From positions 68,272,020 to 68,336,019 of the forward strand of contig NC_059471.1 in NCBI RefSeq assembly GCF_018139145.2: a DNA stretch of 64,000 nucleotides. The letters are read 5' to 3'. The DNA comes from Gymnogyps californianus (lineage: Eukaryota > Chordata > Aves > Accipitriformes > Cathartidae). The notes below the pieces were generated by a model. That model did no database searches, was not told the DNA's origin, and worked only from the letters and a program-made list of their open reading frames with translations. Below, in pieces: positions 11,501 to 23,640 of the stretch; positions within the stretch are counted from its first letter, which is position 1, and each line of letters begins with the position of its first letter. A program made the translations under genes and the position numbers.

Positions 11501-13567
11501 ATTTTTTTCTGTGTCAGCTCAAACCTTTGGCACTTGCAATTACTACAACACCTTTGAGAAAGAAACTCGTACTGGAAATTGGGTCGTTTTGGAGGGAGAT
11601 CATAAACAGCTACTCCCATATCTCTGTGCAAAAATGAGGCAGTGTACTCTCAACTACTGCTGATTTCTCAAAGTTAAGCAAGGAAGATGAAGTTGGCTGG
11701 CTGAGTCCTGTGCTTGATGTACAAATGGGGTTTCCACAATTCCCACTCTGATTTGTAAAAAAAATGATCTCTAGAAGAAATGGAGGGAAGTGTGCCAAGG
11801 GTGAGGCAATATGCTTTACCTTTAGAACAGCAAGTGGTCCTAGCAACTGGACTGTACTCCAGATGATAAATTTTATCTCTTGCTCTGTCAGGTAGATTTA
11901 TCCCTCTTTCTCACACACAACATGGCAATTTTCTAGCATTGTCTGGATGGAAGCATGGTAGCAACTATGAGCTATCATGTATCAGAGAGACAAGACTGTG
12001 TAAAATGACAAAATAATCATAAAAATATGCAACCCCCAAATACAAATCCATAATAAATGCCAGGAGGGCTGAAATACAAGACAAAGAAAATGTATATTAA
12101 TGATTTAAATATAGGATTTCAAAATAGAGAGCTACCAACCATGAATGAACCATTCTTTCTCTTGGAGAAGAGAAAGCTTGCCATGTGTTTTCTGCTTTCC
12201 CAGCAGCTTATTACAAGAACATGTGGTAGTTTGACACCTCATTCAACTAGAAAGAGTTTGAACTCTGCCCCCTTAAGGTTTTGCTGCAGAGATTCCAAAT
12301 TTTGCACCCACAAAATGGTAGATGCCTTAAATTAATGTCAGGGAATTTTTTCTTTAGCAATCTATAAATGGTTTTATTACTATGTGTGCTATGGGAAATC
12401 CTTTTCACCGTTTAATCATAATTATTTCCTTCTATTTGCCAGTATTCTAAAAATTTCTGTGTTCCATCTTCATTCTAACCTTCTTGCCACTCACTGCAAG
12501 GATTCATTTCACTATTTTACTTACTTAAAACATTTCTATAACTTTTCATATTTTTCCTCAGGCCATTTGTGAATATTTATGCAAAACTTGGGCAGGGGGG
12601 AAAGAAAATGTTTTGAATACTTTCAGCTCAGGAAAGGGGAATAAAACGCAGAACCATGCTGGTTTTTGATGGACTAGCTGATTTCATTCTACGGTTAATA
12701 GGAGTGTACTGTGATTCTGCTATACAGTACAGAGTATATTCTCCTAGCAGAAAAAAAGGGTCTTGTGATTTATGCCTTAGTGGCACTGAACGTCTGATGA
12801 GGTTTTCTTTTGTTCCCCTTGTTTCTCTTTTTGCAAGCCCATGAGAGAAGCAGCTTGCTTGCTTTACAAGCTTGGAGTCTGTTTTCTCCCTTCAGGAAAG
12901 AACCATGTGTTTCTGCATCAGCATGCCTGAATCATTGCCATGTTTGTTGTAGATGCTCCTGTTTTACTTCCAGGATAACCCAACAGAGGCTGGCTTGCCC
13001 CATGGACAAATGTGCAGGGTGATAGACTGAAAGAGCAGTTTTTCAAGGGCTGATCACTTTTGGGCTGCCCTTCAATGGGCAGCATGGTTAGCCATGGGAG
13101 TCTGGGAGTGAAAGGTGGCAATCACTTGTTGCGTCTAGAGCTGAACTATTTGATCTACTCAACTGGTTTTCAAGCTCCCTCTGTACTACCTGAATACAAC
13201 AGTAAAAATGACACATTAGCTGACTTTGAATTTGCCTATATACATTTCCTGCTTTAGACTTGTGAAAGTCTCATCAGGACCTCTGCCTGGGACCAGAGAC
13301 ATTAAAATTGTCCTGCTTGAACAATCAACTTTGAAATTAAGTACACACTTTATAAACACATGTTTGGAAAAATACAATAAAGAATAAGGGATCTCAGGAA
13401 TCTCATCCTGTATCCATCTGGAAAGTTTCCATTGTTTTTAAAGAAGATGGAATTGAGCCACTTCTTTGAAACTGGCATTTTCTCCTTTAAACAAAGAGGA
13501 AGAAGATTATAGATTGTGAAGATTAAAAGATATTTCTGAATGAGGGACCATTGTAGAGTAATTATGT
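8561..13567. other. Unique sequence, no gene recognised
   Basis: The interval contains frames of 81 and 104 codons on opposite strands over 9658-9972 and a 129-codon plus-strand frame at 10872-11261. None has a recognisable domain, a convincing start context or flanking splice sites. No dispersed repeat was recognised. Confidence 0.5.
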
Positions 13568-13585
13568 GGGTGGGTGGGTGGAGGG
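13568..13585 (+). other. Canonical G-quadruplex motif
   Basis: Four GGG runs at 13568-13570, 13572-13574, 13576-13578 and 13583-13585 are separated by loops of 1, 1 and 4 bases. This meets the strict G3N1-7 rule with very short loops, which generally gives a stable parallel quadruplex. It is isolated in otherwise AT-rich sequence. Confidence 0.75.
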
Positions 13586-14084
13586 ACTGGTTATTTAAAA
13601 AGTTCTGTTGTCAGAAGTGTCTGAATGGGACAGTTTGTGCAGAGTAAAAGCAAAAGGGTGTGCTTTCTCATGCGTTGGTCCTCTCTCTTGTGCACTGAAC
13701 ATCATGATGCTAGTCTGGATTATAGGTAGATTTCAGTCTCTCTTCCTGCAAATCATCTCTGTAAATGTGGTTTGTCTTATCAAATAAATACTCAGCAGTG
13801 ATAGAAAAATACCCTGACCAGCCTGCAAGGTGAACAACATTGTTAATCCATCTTATTTCAGAGACTGTTCCCAAACTACCAAATTTTGCAGATTAGTTCT
13901 ATTGCAATTTGGGCTCAAGATAAGAGGTCTGGCAACAATAACTGGAAAAGACACTTTTAATGAGGAAAGAGAAAACATCAGTAGAGTTATTTCTACGTTT
14001 CTTCTTTGACTAAGATCCAGCACCTTTATCTCACAGGAGACTACATATACATTGTGAGCAAATTAAAGCCATTCTTACTCAATA

Positions 14085-14995
14085 ACTATATCAATGAACT
14101 GGGGGGAAAGTTAGAAAATCATTGCTTGCAAAATTTGCAGATGACCTCAAGCTACTGGATAAGTAAAGACAGGGACAGGCTAGTGATACAGAGTGAGCTG
14201 GATTATTTTGTAAAAAGTGGGTTGATCTGAGTTGTGGGCTTTTGAAAACAACTGAATTCAAGACTCTGGATTTTGAAACAAAGAATGTGGGTCCCACTTT
14301 TGAGATAGGACACCGTAATGTTGTGACATCGAAAAGATCTTAAGAGAAAGGTATACAACTAGCAGGATAGGCATTTCCGTTGAGATAGTTAGCCAAAGAG
14401 CTAACGTGACCTGTGGAAGTATAAACAAAGGCACAGGTAGGAGGAGAGGCAGGGCTGTCTGTGTAACCGCTAGCAAGGCCATCACTGGAACACTTCAGCT
14501 CTGGGGTCCCCATTTTGAGAATTCTGCTGAAAAATTGAAAAGGCTTTAAAAGAGTCTAAGCTGTAGTCTGGAAAACAGGCAGAAACCTGAACACAATTAT
14601 CTTAAATTATTCAAGTTGCAGATGTGATTTCCTCATTGCCTACAGATACCTACACGTAGGAAAAGCTTCAGAAAACCAAAAGCTCTTTAATGCAACAACA
14701 GAAAATATAACAAGAACTCAAGACTGGGATCTTTGCTAGGCAAATCAAGATTTTAAACAAGGTGCAGATATTTAAAATGGTGAATATGGCCTATCTCCTG
14801 GAGCAATTCAAAGTAGATATGGTGCATTCCCATTGCTAGAAGTTTAAGAAACCTGGCTGGATGTGTTTCTGAAATACTTGATTCAGATTCAGCCAAAGTT
14901 CAGAGCTAATACGGGAAATATTAGGTGAAGTTCTAGTTCCAGGGGTTAGACTAAAAGAGTAATGATTCCTTCTGGCTCAAAGATTGATGAGCCTT
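14085..14995 (+). mobile_element. Ancient CR1/L3-type LINE relic (late RT domain to 3' end)
   Basis: Decayed blocks occur in the order expected for an L3/CR1 LINE. AAATTTGCAGATGAC (14131-14145) encodes K-F-A-D-D, the catalytic reverse-transcriptase box. At about 14480-14560 there is a block equivalent to the 'CAGCTCTGGTGTCC...AAATTGAAAAGG' region. Near 14700 comes TATAACAAGA. At about 14760-14830 there is a GGTGCAGATATTTAAAATGG-like block with GGAGCAATT. At 14860-14890 there is a GGCTGGATGTGTTTCT block. Near 14940-14975 comes GGGGTTAGACTA followed by TTCCTTCTGGCTC, the usual 3' end. Stops and indels break every frame. The match is to the old amniote lineage of CR1, not to the young avian copies elsewhere in this window. 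Confidence 0.7.
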
Positions 14996-15634
14996 TAAGA
15001 AGGTCCTGTGTTAGTGAAGAGGGATACTGTCAGCTTCATTGACTGTGCTGAAAGTGGTATTATCACAACACTGGTTAGTATTTCAGTATTATTAGACCTT
15101 TCAGCCAAGGAATCTGTACAGTTTCAGATGCATGACTGGGGACGGGAACCTCTCCCCTTTTTTGGTCCTGGCCACCCCTCTATCTGATTTAGATGGTGAG
15201 AGGGGCTATGGGAACTTCCTGACAGGAACTTCACCCCATGGTGGAGCAAGATGACAGCAGGACTCCAGCCACCTCCATCAGTGGCCTGAAGCACGTGACT
15301 TGCTGCATCAGCATAGCTGTCCCCCTTACCCATCCATACATTCCCCATATGACCCTGCTTGTTCGCCAGCTCTGCTCTGACGGCTTGCTGTGGAGAAGGA
15401 AGATGATTGCTGCCACTTGAGTCCGGGAAGGGGTAAAGGAGCAAACTGTAGTGAAAAGACTGTGCAGAGAGCTTAGTTCAGCTCTGATGAGAGCGAACAG
15501 GAAGGAGGCACAGGTGGAAGCACAAGGGGACCAGGCAGCCAAGGGTTGGGCTAGTCTGTGCAGCACTCCTGAAGCTAGTATGCAAAACAGCTTGTTCAGC
15601 ACCTCATAACTTTGTTATTATTCATTAACTGTGA

Positions 15635-15653
15635 TGTCACATAAAATGTGACA
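15635..15653. repeat. Perfect 8-bp hairpin with 3-base loop
   Basis: TGTCACAT (15635-15642) and ATGTGACA (15646-15653) are exact reverse complements around an AAA loop. The preceding bases make TGATGTCA, one mismatch from the cyclic-AMP response element TGACGTCA. No function is established. Confidence 0.6.
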
Positions 15654-16043
15654 AGACCCAACAAAAGGAGTTGGAACATTCCTAGAACCTAACAATACGT
15701 GGAGGTAGGTGCATGCATATAAAACAGTCTTCCTGGAAGGAGGAAGACCTTTAATTCAGGTTTGAATGAGTTGTGGTGCTTTCAGGAAGAGCCTTCTTGG
15801 ATGCAGCACTCAAAGCTTCTCTGCTGGGTCAGCGTGCAGCCTACTAACCTGGCTCAAGGTCTTGGCTCTGAGCTTGGCCCAGCTGAGAAGATCTGAACTG
15901 GGCCAGGGACCTAGGATCTGAGCTATGGGAATAGCTTTACCAGAACTAATGTGGAAGGATTGTAAGGAGACTGACAGTAGTCCCAAGTTCATTTGTGCTC
16001 AGAAAATAATCTCCTATTCTGATTGCGCCTACCAGCAGACTTA

Positions 16044-16062
16044 CAGGAACTTCTTGTTCCTG
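16044..16062. promoter_or_regulatory. Steroid-receptor-like inverted repeat
   Basis: CAGGAAC and GTTCCTG form a perfect 7-bp inverted repeat around TTCTT. The 15-bp core GGAACTTCTTGTTCC (16046-16060) has the geometry of a glucocorticoid/progesterone/androgen receptor site: two hexamers inverted with a 3-base spacer. One base in the left hexamer differs from the AGAACA/GGAACA consensus. A single motif in 64 kb is weak evidence of function. Confidence 0.3.
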
Positions 16063-19000
16063 GCATTGGATTTCATCTCAGAGTGAAAGACAGTGTCCAT
16101 TGCCCGTGAGTGGGGAGGGTTGCCTCCATACTACACAGTTACCTTGTAAGGGCTCTTTCCTAATTTTTATAGAGTCCAGTAAACACATGGAAAAGCTTTT
16201 CTGAACTTAGTCAAAGGTCTGTGAACATCAAAACTCACTCATGGTAGTAAATATATCTCAATATAGAGTCTGGATGCCTTGATTCGAAGAGCTTCCCAGT
16301 AAAGCAGAACATAGCAATTATGTCCATATCCAGAAACAAATTATGTTCACCTTGTAATTTGATTTTGATGTTATGTTTTGCAGTTACCTCCTTTGGCTCT
16401 GAGTCATTATTTGTAGTGGAAATACTGACACATATAATGGCTCATAACAGCATATGGAAAGCAGTACAAAACTTTCCACTCTTCCCTACGCCTCTGGTCA
16501 CCAGGACTCATTCACTCATTGTCTTTTAGCTAAAGAAAAACATTAGACTGCATACAACCACAGCATATTTGTGTGCACCTGGGAAATATTGAAAAAGCTT
16601 CCTCTTGTATAAGTGATGGTGGTATTTAGCCAGGCTGAACCTCATACATGTGGAGCATCTGACAGGATGAAAGACTTCTGAACACTAAGGCTTACCAGGG
16701 GTGTGTTTCTGATGTCCTTAGAGGTTTTGTGTAACTTATTCCACCCTCTGTGAATTCCATCTCTGACTTCTACACAGTTAATGCAGACTGGTTCCAGAGA
16801 TGACTCTAGGGCTCTCATTGCAGCTGTATATATATTTTTTTCTCTGCAATCTGAAAACCTGGAAGAATGGATAACTTTTCCTAGTACTTTCTTGCAAAGC
16901 AGGTAAGGGGAAAAGAAATGGATTCAACTGAAAAGCCCAAGAACTACCTTTAAAAAAGGTCCTGTTACAAATTAAGCCAAAGACATTCTGCTACCTCTGT
17001 AGGCAGCATCAACTTAAAAATGGATGAAACTGCAACAAACGGCAACTAAACACTGCTTTGTTCCAAATTTAGAGAAGCTGTCTTCCTTCACTTCCAAGCT
17101 GGCAGACACACAGTTAAAACAATGACTTCTTTCATTTTTTATTGCCAGATTTCAAGGTAAAGTTGAGCCCAGTTATCTATGTTAAAAATATAAATCCATA
17201 TATTGTCAGTAATATAATAAATTCTCATTGAATTAGAGTAATCTATACTAGTTTTGTATTTCACTATTCTCACTTTCTTAAATTAGAAGATGCTCACTTT
17301 CAGATGGCTGCTTTTAACCTGTATGTTGCTTTTCAGCATCAGACTACAGTAAAGGTTGACTCTATTTATCAGCAACCTACTAAGAAACAGAAAATAAAAT
17401 CCCTCTCTAAACTTACATAATCTCCAAAAAGCAATGGTGTCTTCCAAGATTTTATTGCTATGACTCCACATGGAATGTAGTCCTCTGTGTTGAGATTTAT
17501 GTCGGTAGAGTTCTGTTAAAACAAGGAAAATACTGACTCCTGAAAACATTCTAATTATATGTATTAATATTTAAAATTCTATTCATGCCCCTGACAGCTA
17601 GGAGCAACACTTGAAGCTATATCCATAAAAGCACTCCTGACTCATTGCCAAGGAAGACTATTGCAGTGCAGCATACTTGTCTGCTGAGTAGAGTGAGACT
17701 GAGAAGGCATTTAGATCCTGAAAATCCTGCTCCACTAACTAGCATGGGGATGTTGTGAGCTGCCACAGCTGCTGTGCTGCCTGGCAATTCTCCTTCTGCA
17801 CATCTGCATGACTGCCTGGGCTCAGCAGGACAGAGACTTCACAGGAGACCAGCTGGGAGCTGGAAAAGATTCATTCTTCTGCCTATATTACTCCAAAGGG
17901 CTTGATCTGATAAGCCTTTTTATTAAACTCATAGCATGTTCCCACAGGCTTTCTGTAAAATGCAGCCATGACTACCATTTATTTTTTTTTAGTGTTCAAG
18001 AAGTAGGTATGGCATTCCTTTTTAATTAACTTGCCAGTGATTGGACCATTTGCCAAGAAATGCAAGGATTTCCACCTTTTGAGCAATTCCCCTTCAAGCC
18101 TGAGAAGGTTCAGACCTATGTGTCCTGTCTCCTAGGAGAAGATAAGATTAAGCTAGGTCATGGCATCATCAACTCTTCACCTGTTGGAAACAGGCCACTT
18201 TTTGCTGAAAACCCTCTGCAAGATCCACTGGGTGAACAAAAAGAGGCTCTGTGGCTGGTGTCTAGGACAACCGCCAGACTGTATAGATACTTACTTCCCA
18301 GGCTTGGATAAAATAGGAAAGAGCGAGGACTTGAGTTTGGGGGGCTCTGGGCCAGGATGACTGCTTGCCTATATTTTGGTTTGATTCAGCAGGAACCAAA
18401 ACTTTTCTTAGCTTCTTTGCTTGATAATTTTTTACATGTCAATAGATTCAATACATAACATTTGTACTTTGCAGTACAGAAGGAACTGTCTCAACAGCTG
18501 GAGGAGAGAATAAATCTTTAGGACTTTACCAGTATCTTTGCAAAAGAGGGCAAAAGGCCCAAAGGAGAAAATGGCAGACCTTTCAGTCTGCATGCCAGTA
18601 ATCACTGCAGCCAACAACTGTGCAAAGACATAGGAGGTTACAGAAGTTCTCCTTTTGACTGGTGATGAGAAAAATAATTATGAAAAGGCATAGATATTTG
18701 ATCGACTAATGATTTGAGGTGTGTCGGGGAGAGTTGAAGCCTCCAGCTTCAAGGTACTTGGTGATCTCTGTACTAATAAATGGGATGTGCCTGATGCTGT
18801 TCTCTGCACTGAAAGACTTTCAACTGGCAAAGCAATATTTGAATTATACTGTTAAGTTCTCTCATTCTCTAAAACAAGGTGTTTGAGTGAAGGCTGGGTG
18901 ATATCAGCCTCAAAGACCTTTGAAAGACTGCCATCATTATTCTCACGTGACAGAAAAGGGGAGGTCGGCAGAGGACGGTACAGATGCTGACCTGGGCAAC

Positions 19001-19129
19001 AGTCAATATCAGAAGAAAAAGTTGTTCCAGTAATCAGTGACGTGACAGTCTGCATAGAAATTTTGGCAGTGAGGGTACACAAAAAAGGTGTTGTGCATAA
19101 ATGGTCATCTGCAGTTCAGTTTGTGTCTG

Positions 19130-20340
19130 AGGGTGAAGTTATTGAGCAAAATGTTGGAGAGGGAGAAAAAGTGCATGGCCAAAGGTTATGGGATCCTCAT
19201 AAAAAGATGAAGAGGGAAGAGGAACATGTCTAAAGAACGTGCTGAAAGATGATTGCAAGGGAAGGAAGAGAGGGAAGAGAGAGAGAGCAGAGCACACGCT
19301 ATCGGGAAGCACTTGACAGACCATACTGCAGGCATCTGAAGGGATGAGGGAGGATGGAGATGGATCCTAAGCTGGGAGGGGAACTGCCAGAGGCACTGGT
19401 CATAGTCAGCTCAGTGGAAAGCCACTGCGGGGAGTCAGCCTGGGGAGAGGAGCGGAGCATCAGGATGGTAATTATAGACTGCACCCCCACTGAGTTAGCG
19501 ATCAAAGGGAAAAAGGGAAAGAGAATGAGAAAGGGACAAGCTGATTGATAGCTTAATGGAGGGGTGGGACTGAGATATGTTTACACTGTAAGTAGGAGAA
19601 ACCAGAGATGACTGAGAAATCAGAGAGATTAGTAAGGGGTGAGATATGGGTGAGTTCAAGGGAGGTCAGATGGGAGAAATTTGGGACCTTGTCTATACAG
19701 AGAGGGAAATGGCAGGAAGAGGAAGAAAGGATCTGAGGATCAGTTCAAAGATACAGAACTGTACCACTGAAAGTGTTGGTCCACCTTCAACAAAACCGGT
19801 GGCATAGATTCATTTAGCTATGAAGATGGCAGAACTGAATTTGCAGCAGGGGACGGGGATTTCTACAAGAAGATGTAATGTACAAGCAGGTGCTGGAGAC
19901 ATGTTTGTTGGATTTATGGATAAGGCCTAACAGGGCAGGAATGGGACAAAAAGGTTGAGAATGGAGGCTAATGAAGCATGAAGAGCATCAGATACAGTAT
20001 TCATATAAAGAGGGAAAAAAGGGCAGAGGAAAAAAGGGAGCTGGCTCTGCCAGTTGATGGGAAGTCATGAGGGAGCAAATGGCTGATGCTGAAAGGATGG
20101 CCAAGAGCAGAAGTTTAGCCACAGTGAATTTAGAGAAGCAGCAGTGCTGCATGGAGGCCAACTCCAGTGAATAGCTTTCAGCTGGAGCACTGAATCTTCA
20201 TGAAGTAAAGATCTGGGGAAACATACAGGGGGAGGGAATTAGATGGGGGAGTTGGAAATACTAAGGATTAATATGAGGAACTGGAAAGACAGAAAGAGGG
20301 AGAGAGTGAGGGAGTAGCTGATCCCCAACAGGTAGGCTGA
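19130..20340 (+). other. Purine-rich, strand-asymmetric kilobase
   Basis: The plus strand is strongly biased to A+G for about 1.2 kb. Hand counts of sample 60-base rows give 47/60 at 19501, 43/60 at 19681, 48/60 at 19981 and 44/60 at 20281. GGGAAGAGAGAGAG-like stretches alternate with less biased sequence, so this is not a simple repeat. Small frames inside (for example 19042-19233 and 19354-19548) have lysine/glutamate/glycine bias from composition only. I do not recognise a repeat family. Confidence 0.7.
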
Positions 20341-23289
20341 TGGTGCAGACTTCCTTTTGGAAAGGCTTCTTTAATTGTCAAGGCTGTAGCAAGCATCTTT
20401 TTTTATCCTCTAGGAACTTTACCCTGGAAGTCTTATTTAACACCATAATTATATCATTTTGTGCTCAGTTAGCTTTATAAGCCTCAGAGGAGGATCATGA
20501 GCATCCCTTCCACACAACTCCGCATTTCTCTTGCTGTTAATTTAATGCTTATGAAGAGCCCATAAATTTGTATTGATCTTTTTTTTTCCTCCTTGCAGGC
20601 TTCAACCACATTAGTATATGGAACAGATGGGAGTCTTTAACTCATTAGAGGGAGCCAGTTTAATAGTGACCCCATCAATCTGTTCTATTTTTACCTTGGA
20701 GACAGAAGTTTGTCTGTAAAGGGTGTAGTTATATGTATCTGCTGTTGTGTGTGTACCTAGATGGCAAGTTCTGCAGTTACTGAGGCAGAACAAAAGGAAA
20801 CAGGAATGTTGCAGGGTGGATGAAGAGGAGACCTTTTGGCATGCTACCAAGCAGAAAGCATAAGTAGAGTGAATTTATAACTGTGCTGCAGTTACTTAAG
20901 GAAAAACAAGAATACATAAGCACAGCTTGCTATGCTTCAGAGTTTGACCTGCTCGTGTTTAAAAAAATATAATTAACTCAACTGATGCATACACCACCTC
21001 TTCTAAATTTAATTGCTCTGGGACAATTAGAGTAACTTTGTGTTTTCTACTTTAATGCTCCTCTGAAACTATAGCATCTGGATAGCTTTAAGGACTGATT
21101 TGGCTCAGTAAAACAGAAAAGAAAAATGTATACTTCTGTGATTAACAGCTTCCTTTCATCAGGATTGCCTTCTCTTTCTTCTTTTGTTTTACATCGCTGA
21201 GTCTGGCTTTCTGAAAGGTTGGTGTATTAACTAACAGGGAAAGCTTCACTTGAAAGATTACCACACATAACGCACAAATAAAACACAAAAGGATGAGACA
21301 TGGAAAACAATATGGCATTCATTTATTAAACAAATTAAGTTTCTGCAATGACAGAAGCTTCATTTCTAGTAATTAGCACAGCGCACAATATAGCAATATT
21401 TGGTTTTGCTTAATTTGGGAAACTCTCTTGGAAAGATGGCTGAAATGTGGGGCAACTGCGTATACTGAGCAAAACAATTATTGGATTTTACAACTTTATT
21501 TCAAATCAAGACCATGGACTTCAAAACACTGAAAACACATCCTATGACTGCTCATTTGAGCAGCAAGTAAAACTGGAATTGCACTGATGTTATTGGAAGT
21601 GCATAGGAAAGTGTAATGAAAACAAAAACATGACTGCAGAATACATTTGGTTTTGTTTTAAGAGTTTATATTGTCTCATAAAAACAGTAAGAAGAAAATG
21701 TAGATATCATCCAAGATATAAACAATTATAAACCGGACAACATATGCATTGTGTGGTTTTCTTCCCATATTTCTAGTTGGTAGGAACAGGACCATAAAAC
21801 TAGATCTTCATTCTCTTAGAGATTTTGCCTTCTCCTATTACTTATCGCATAACGTGACACCAACATAACGTCTGTAGCAGCCAATTGTCATATCCCAGCC
21901 AGATGTTCCAACCAGAGAATTGGCTTTTTAGTGACAAGCCATTAATTCCATTCCAGTAACTAATTACAGTGCCTTAAGCTGCATCTCCAAAATAGATTCT
22001 TTTTACTTTTGCCCTCACAAAGAACTGTCATACCATTTCCTGAAAGTTCAGTTTGTTTCCTTTTAAATAAATTTCCAAAGAAGATAAATGAATGTAATTC
22101 CAGATTATAGCCTGAAGTAAAGAATAAACTGCAAGATCAGATAAATTCCTATTCCAGTTTTCATAAAATAAATAAATGACGTAAGAAATTGCTGCAAACA
22201 TTTTCTAAATATGTGGTTGATTAAAAAAAAATCTCTAAATTAGTGGCTTCAGACTTTCTAGTTGCTTAGTACAAAGGCCTTACAGAACATAAATAAACAT
22301 ATATTAGTTTCAGCTTCTTTCAAATTTGAATTTATTAGTAACACATTTGTTATTTATATTGTTTTCTTTAAAAAAAATAAAGCAACAGGTGAAACATAAA
22401 AGTATTAATGATTTTAACAATGGTTTTTGTAACTGGCCGTTCCAAATCATATGTTTATGTCCCCACGGGGGGAAAAACCCCCAAAACTTAGTCAAGGATT
22501 GAAGTAATTTACTGACAGCCTAATTTTTCTTTTTTGCATCTGTCAGTAAGCAAATAATGAATAAAACACAGTATTGTCAATGAGTATTGATTACAGCATT
22601 AAGTTTTCCTGCTCTGATGTTTTTAAAGAGAAAGTGTGATTAACAGTGACACTTGAAAATAATTGCAGATTTCTTAAAACCTAGCATAATCAATCCAGAC
22701 ATTGCCACATACACTGTGCAGCTCAGATCACAAGCCTGAACCCCAGCTAACTTGCATCCCAATACGTAAGTAACATTTGCCATGACAGTCCTTGGTTTAT
22801 GGTGAGATAGCAAAAATGTTCTGGGACTTGTTGCAACTGTAAGATGTGGGCCAGGACCAAAGCCCTTGCCTACAAACACAGCTCAGCCTGGTAGCAAGTG
22901 AAAACTGCTTTCCAGAAGTGCCATGTCCACAGCGAAGAGGTGATTCTGGGTGGGGATGTTCTCCACTCGCTCCGTGGAAATGGAACTGCTGTACTTCAAT
23001 AATCAGCCGAGAGCAGAATGAGGTTAGGAGGAACAAATTACTCTGTAGTATGGAGACTAGTGCCGCAGGTTGGTAAGAAAAGCTGGACTCCAGTCCTTGC
23101 TCCAGACATTGTTAGTGTATTTTAGCAGATGGCTGTATAATGCAAAATCCTGATGCAGTCATTGAGGTCTGGCTGGTACTCGGGATTTCCCCCTTTCTGG
23201 ACAAGTGTCCTAGGGCAACCCTGGCTCGTGCAGCGTCAGAGTCTGGCCATAGCACAGAGGCACAGCTTCAACACAACACCCTGGTTGAT

Positions 23290-23315
23290 ACCTGAGGTGA
23301 TTCACCACTTCAGGT
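23290..23315. repeat. 10-bp hairpin with one G-T pair
   Basis: ACCTGAGGTG (23290-23299) faces CACTTCAGGT (23306-23315) across a 6-base loop. Nine of ten pairs are Watson-Crick and one is G-T. The right arm overlaps CAGGTG, an E-box of the ZEB/E-protein type. Whether it is transcribed is unknown. Confidence 0.5.
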
Positions 23316-23595
23316 GAATAAAGGGCTAGAGCGCAGGTCCCACAAGTCTTAGGCTTCAGTGAGTAAGCTGTATTTAAAAAAAAATAAACAATCAAACAAG
23401 GTAGAATTTGTGGTTTTTGGAGAAACCAGGACCATTCTTGAAGAAAAGGCGGCCTCAACTCCATTGACCTCCAGAAAAATCTGAAAGTGCCAATATGTGT
23501 TAGGCATGTTTTGAACCGGTGGGCTGACAGGAGGACGGTGTGGGAATGCTTCAGAGCTGGGCCTTGGCGGGACCTACGTCTGAGGTCTGAATCAG

Positions 23596-23640
23596 TCTAA
23601 CCAGTTTAACCAAAACGGGGTTAAACCTGAACTGGGACTT
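23596..23640. repeat. GTTTAACC foldback, possible old amniote repeat
   Basis: GTTTAACC (23604-23611) and GGTTAAAC (23619-23626) are exact reverse complements around a 7-base loop. They are flanked by CAGTCTAACCA and CTGAACTGGG. Runs of alternating 'AACCAGTTTAAC/GGTTTAAACC' blocks are a feature of an old dispersed repeat in turtle and crocodilian DNA as I recall it. The family name is uncertain. Confidence 0.35.

Larger units (their letters stand above)
14996..19129. other. Unique sequence with short hairpins, no gene recognised
   Basis: The stretch 15120-15600 is GC-richer than its surroundings. It carries two overlapping minus-strand frames (106 and 123 codons) without domains. Short hairpins at 15635-15653 and 16044-16062 are listed separately, and a 6-bp hairpin occurs at 18463-18478. 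Nothing else was recognised. Confidence 0.5.

Noticed and set aside
15124..15602. Two overlapping minus-strand ORFs (106 and 123 codons)
   Set aside because: They overlap in different registers without recognisable domains. The GC-richer composition lowers stop frequency.
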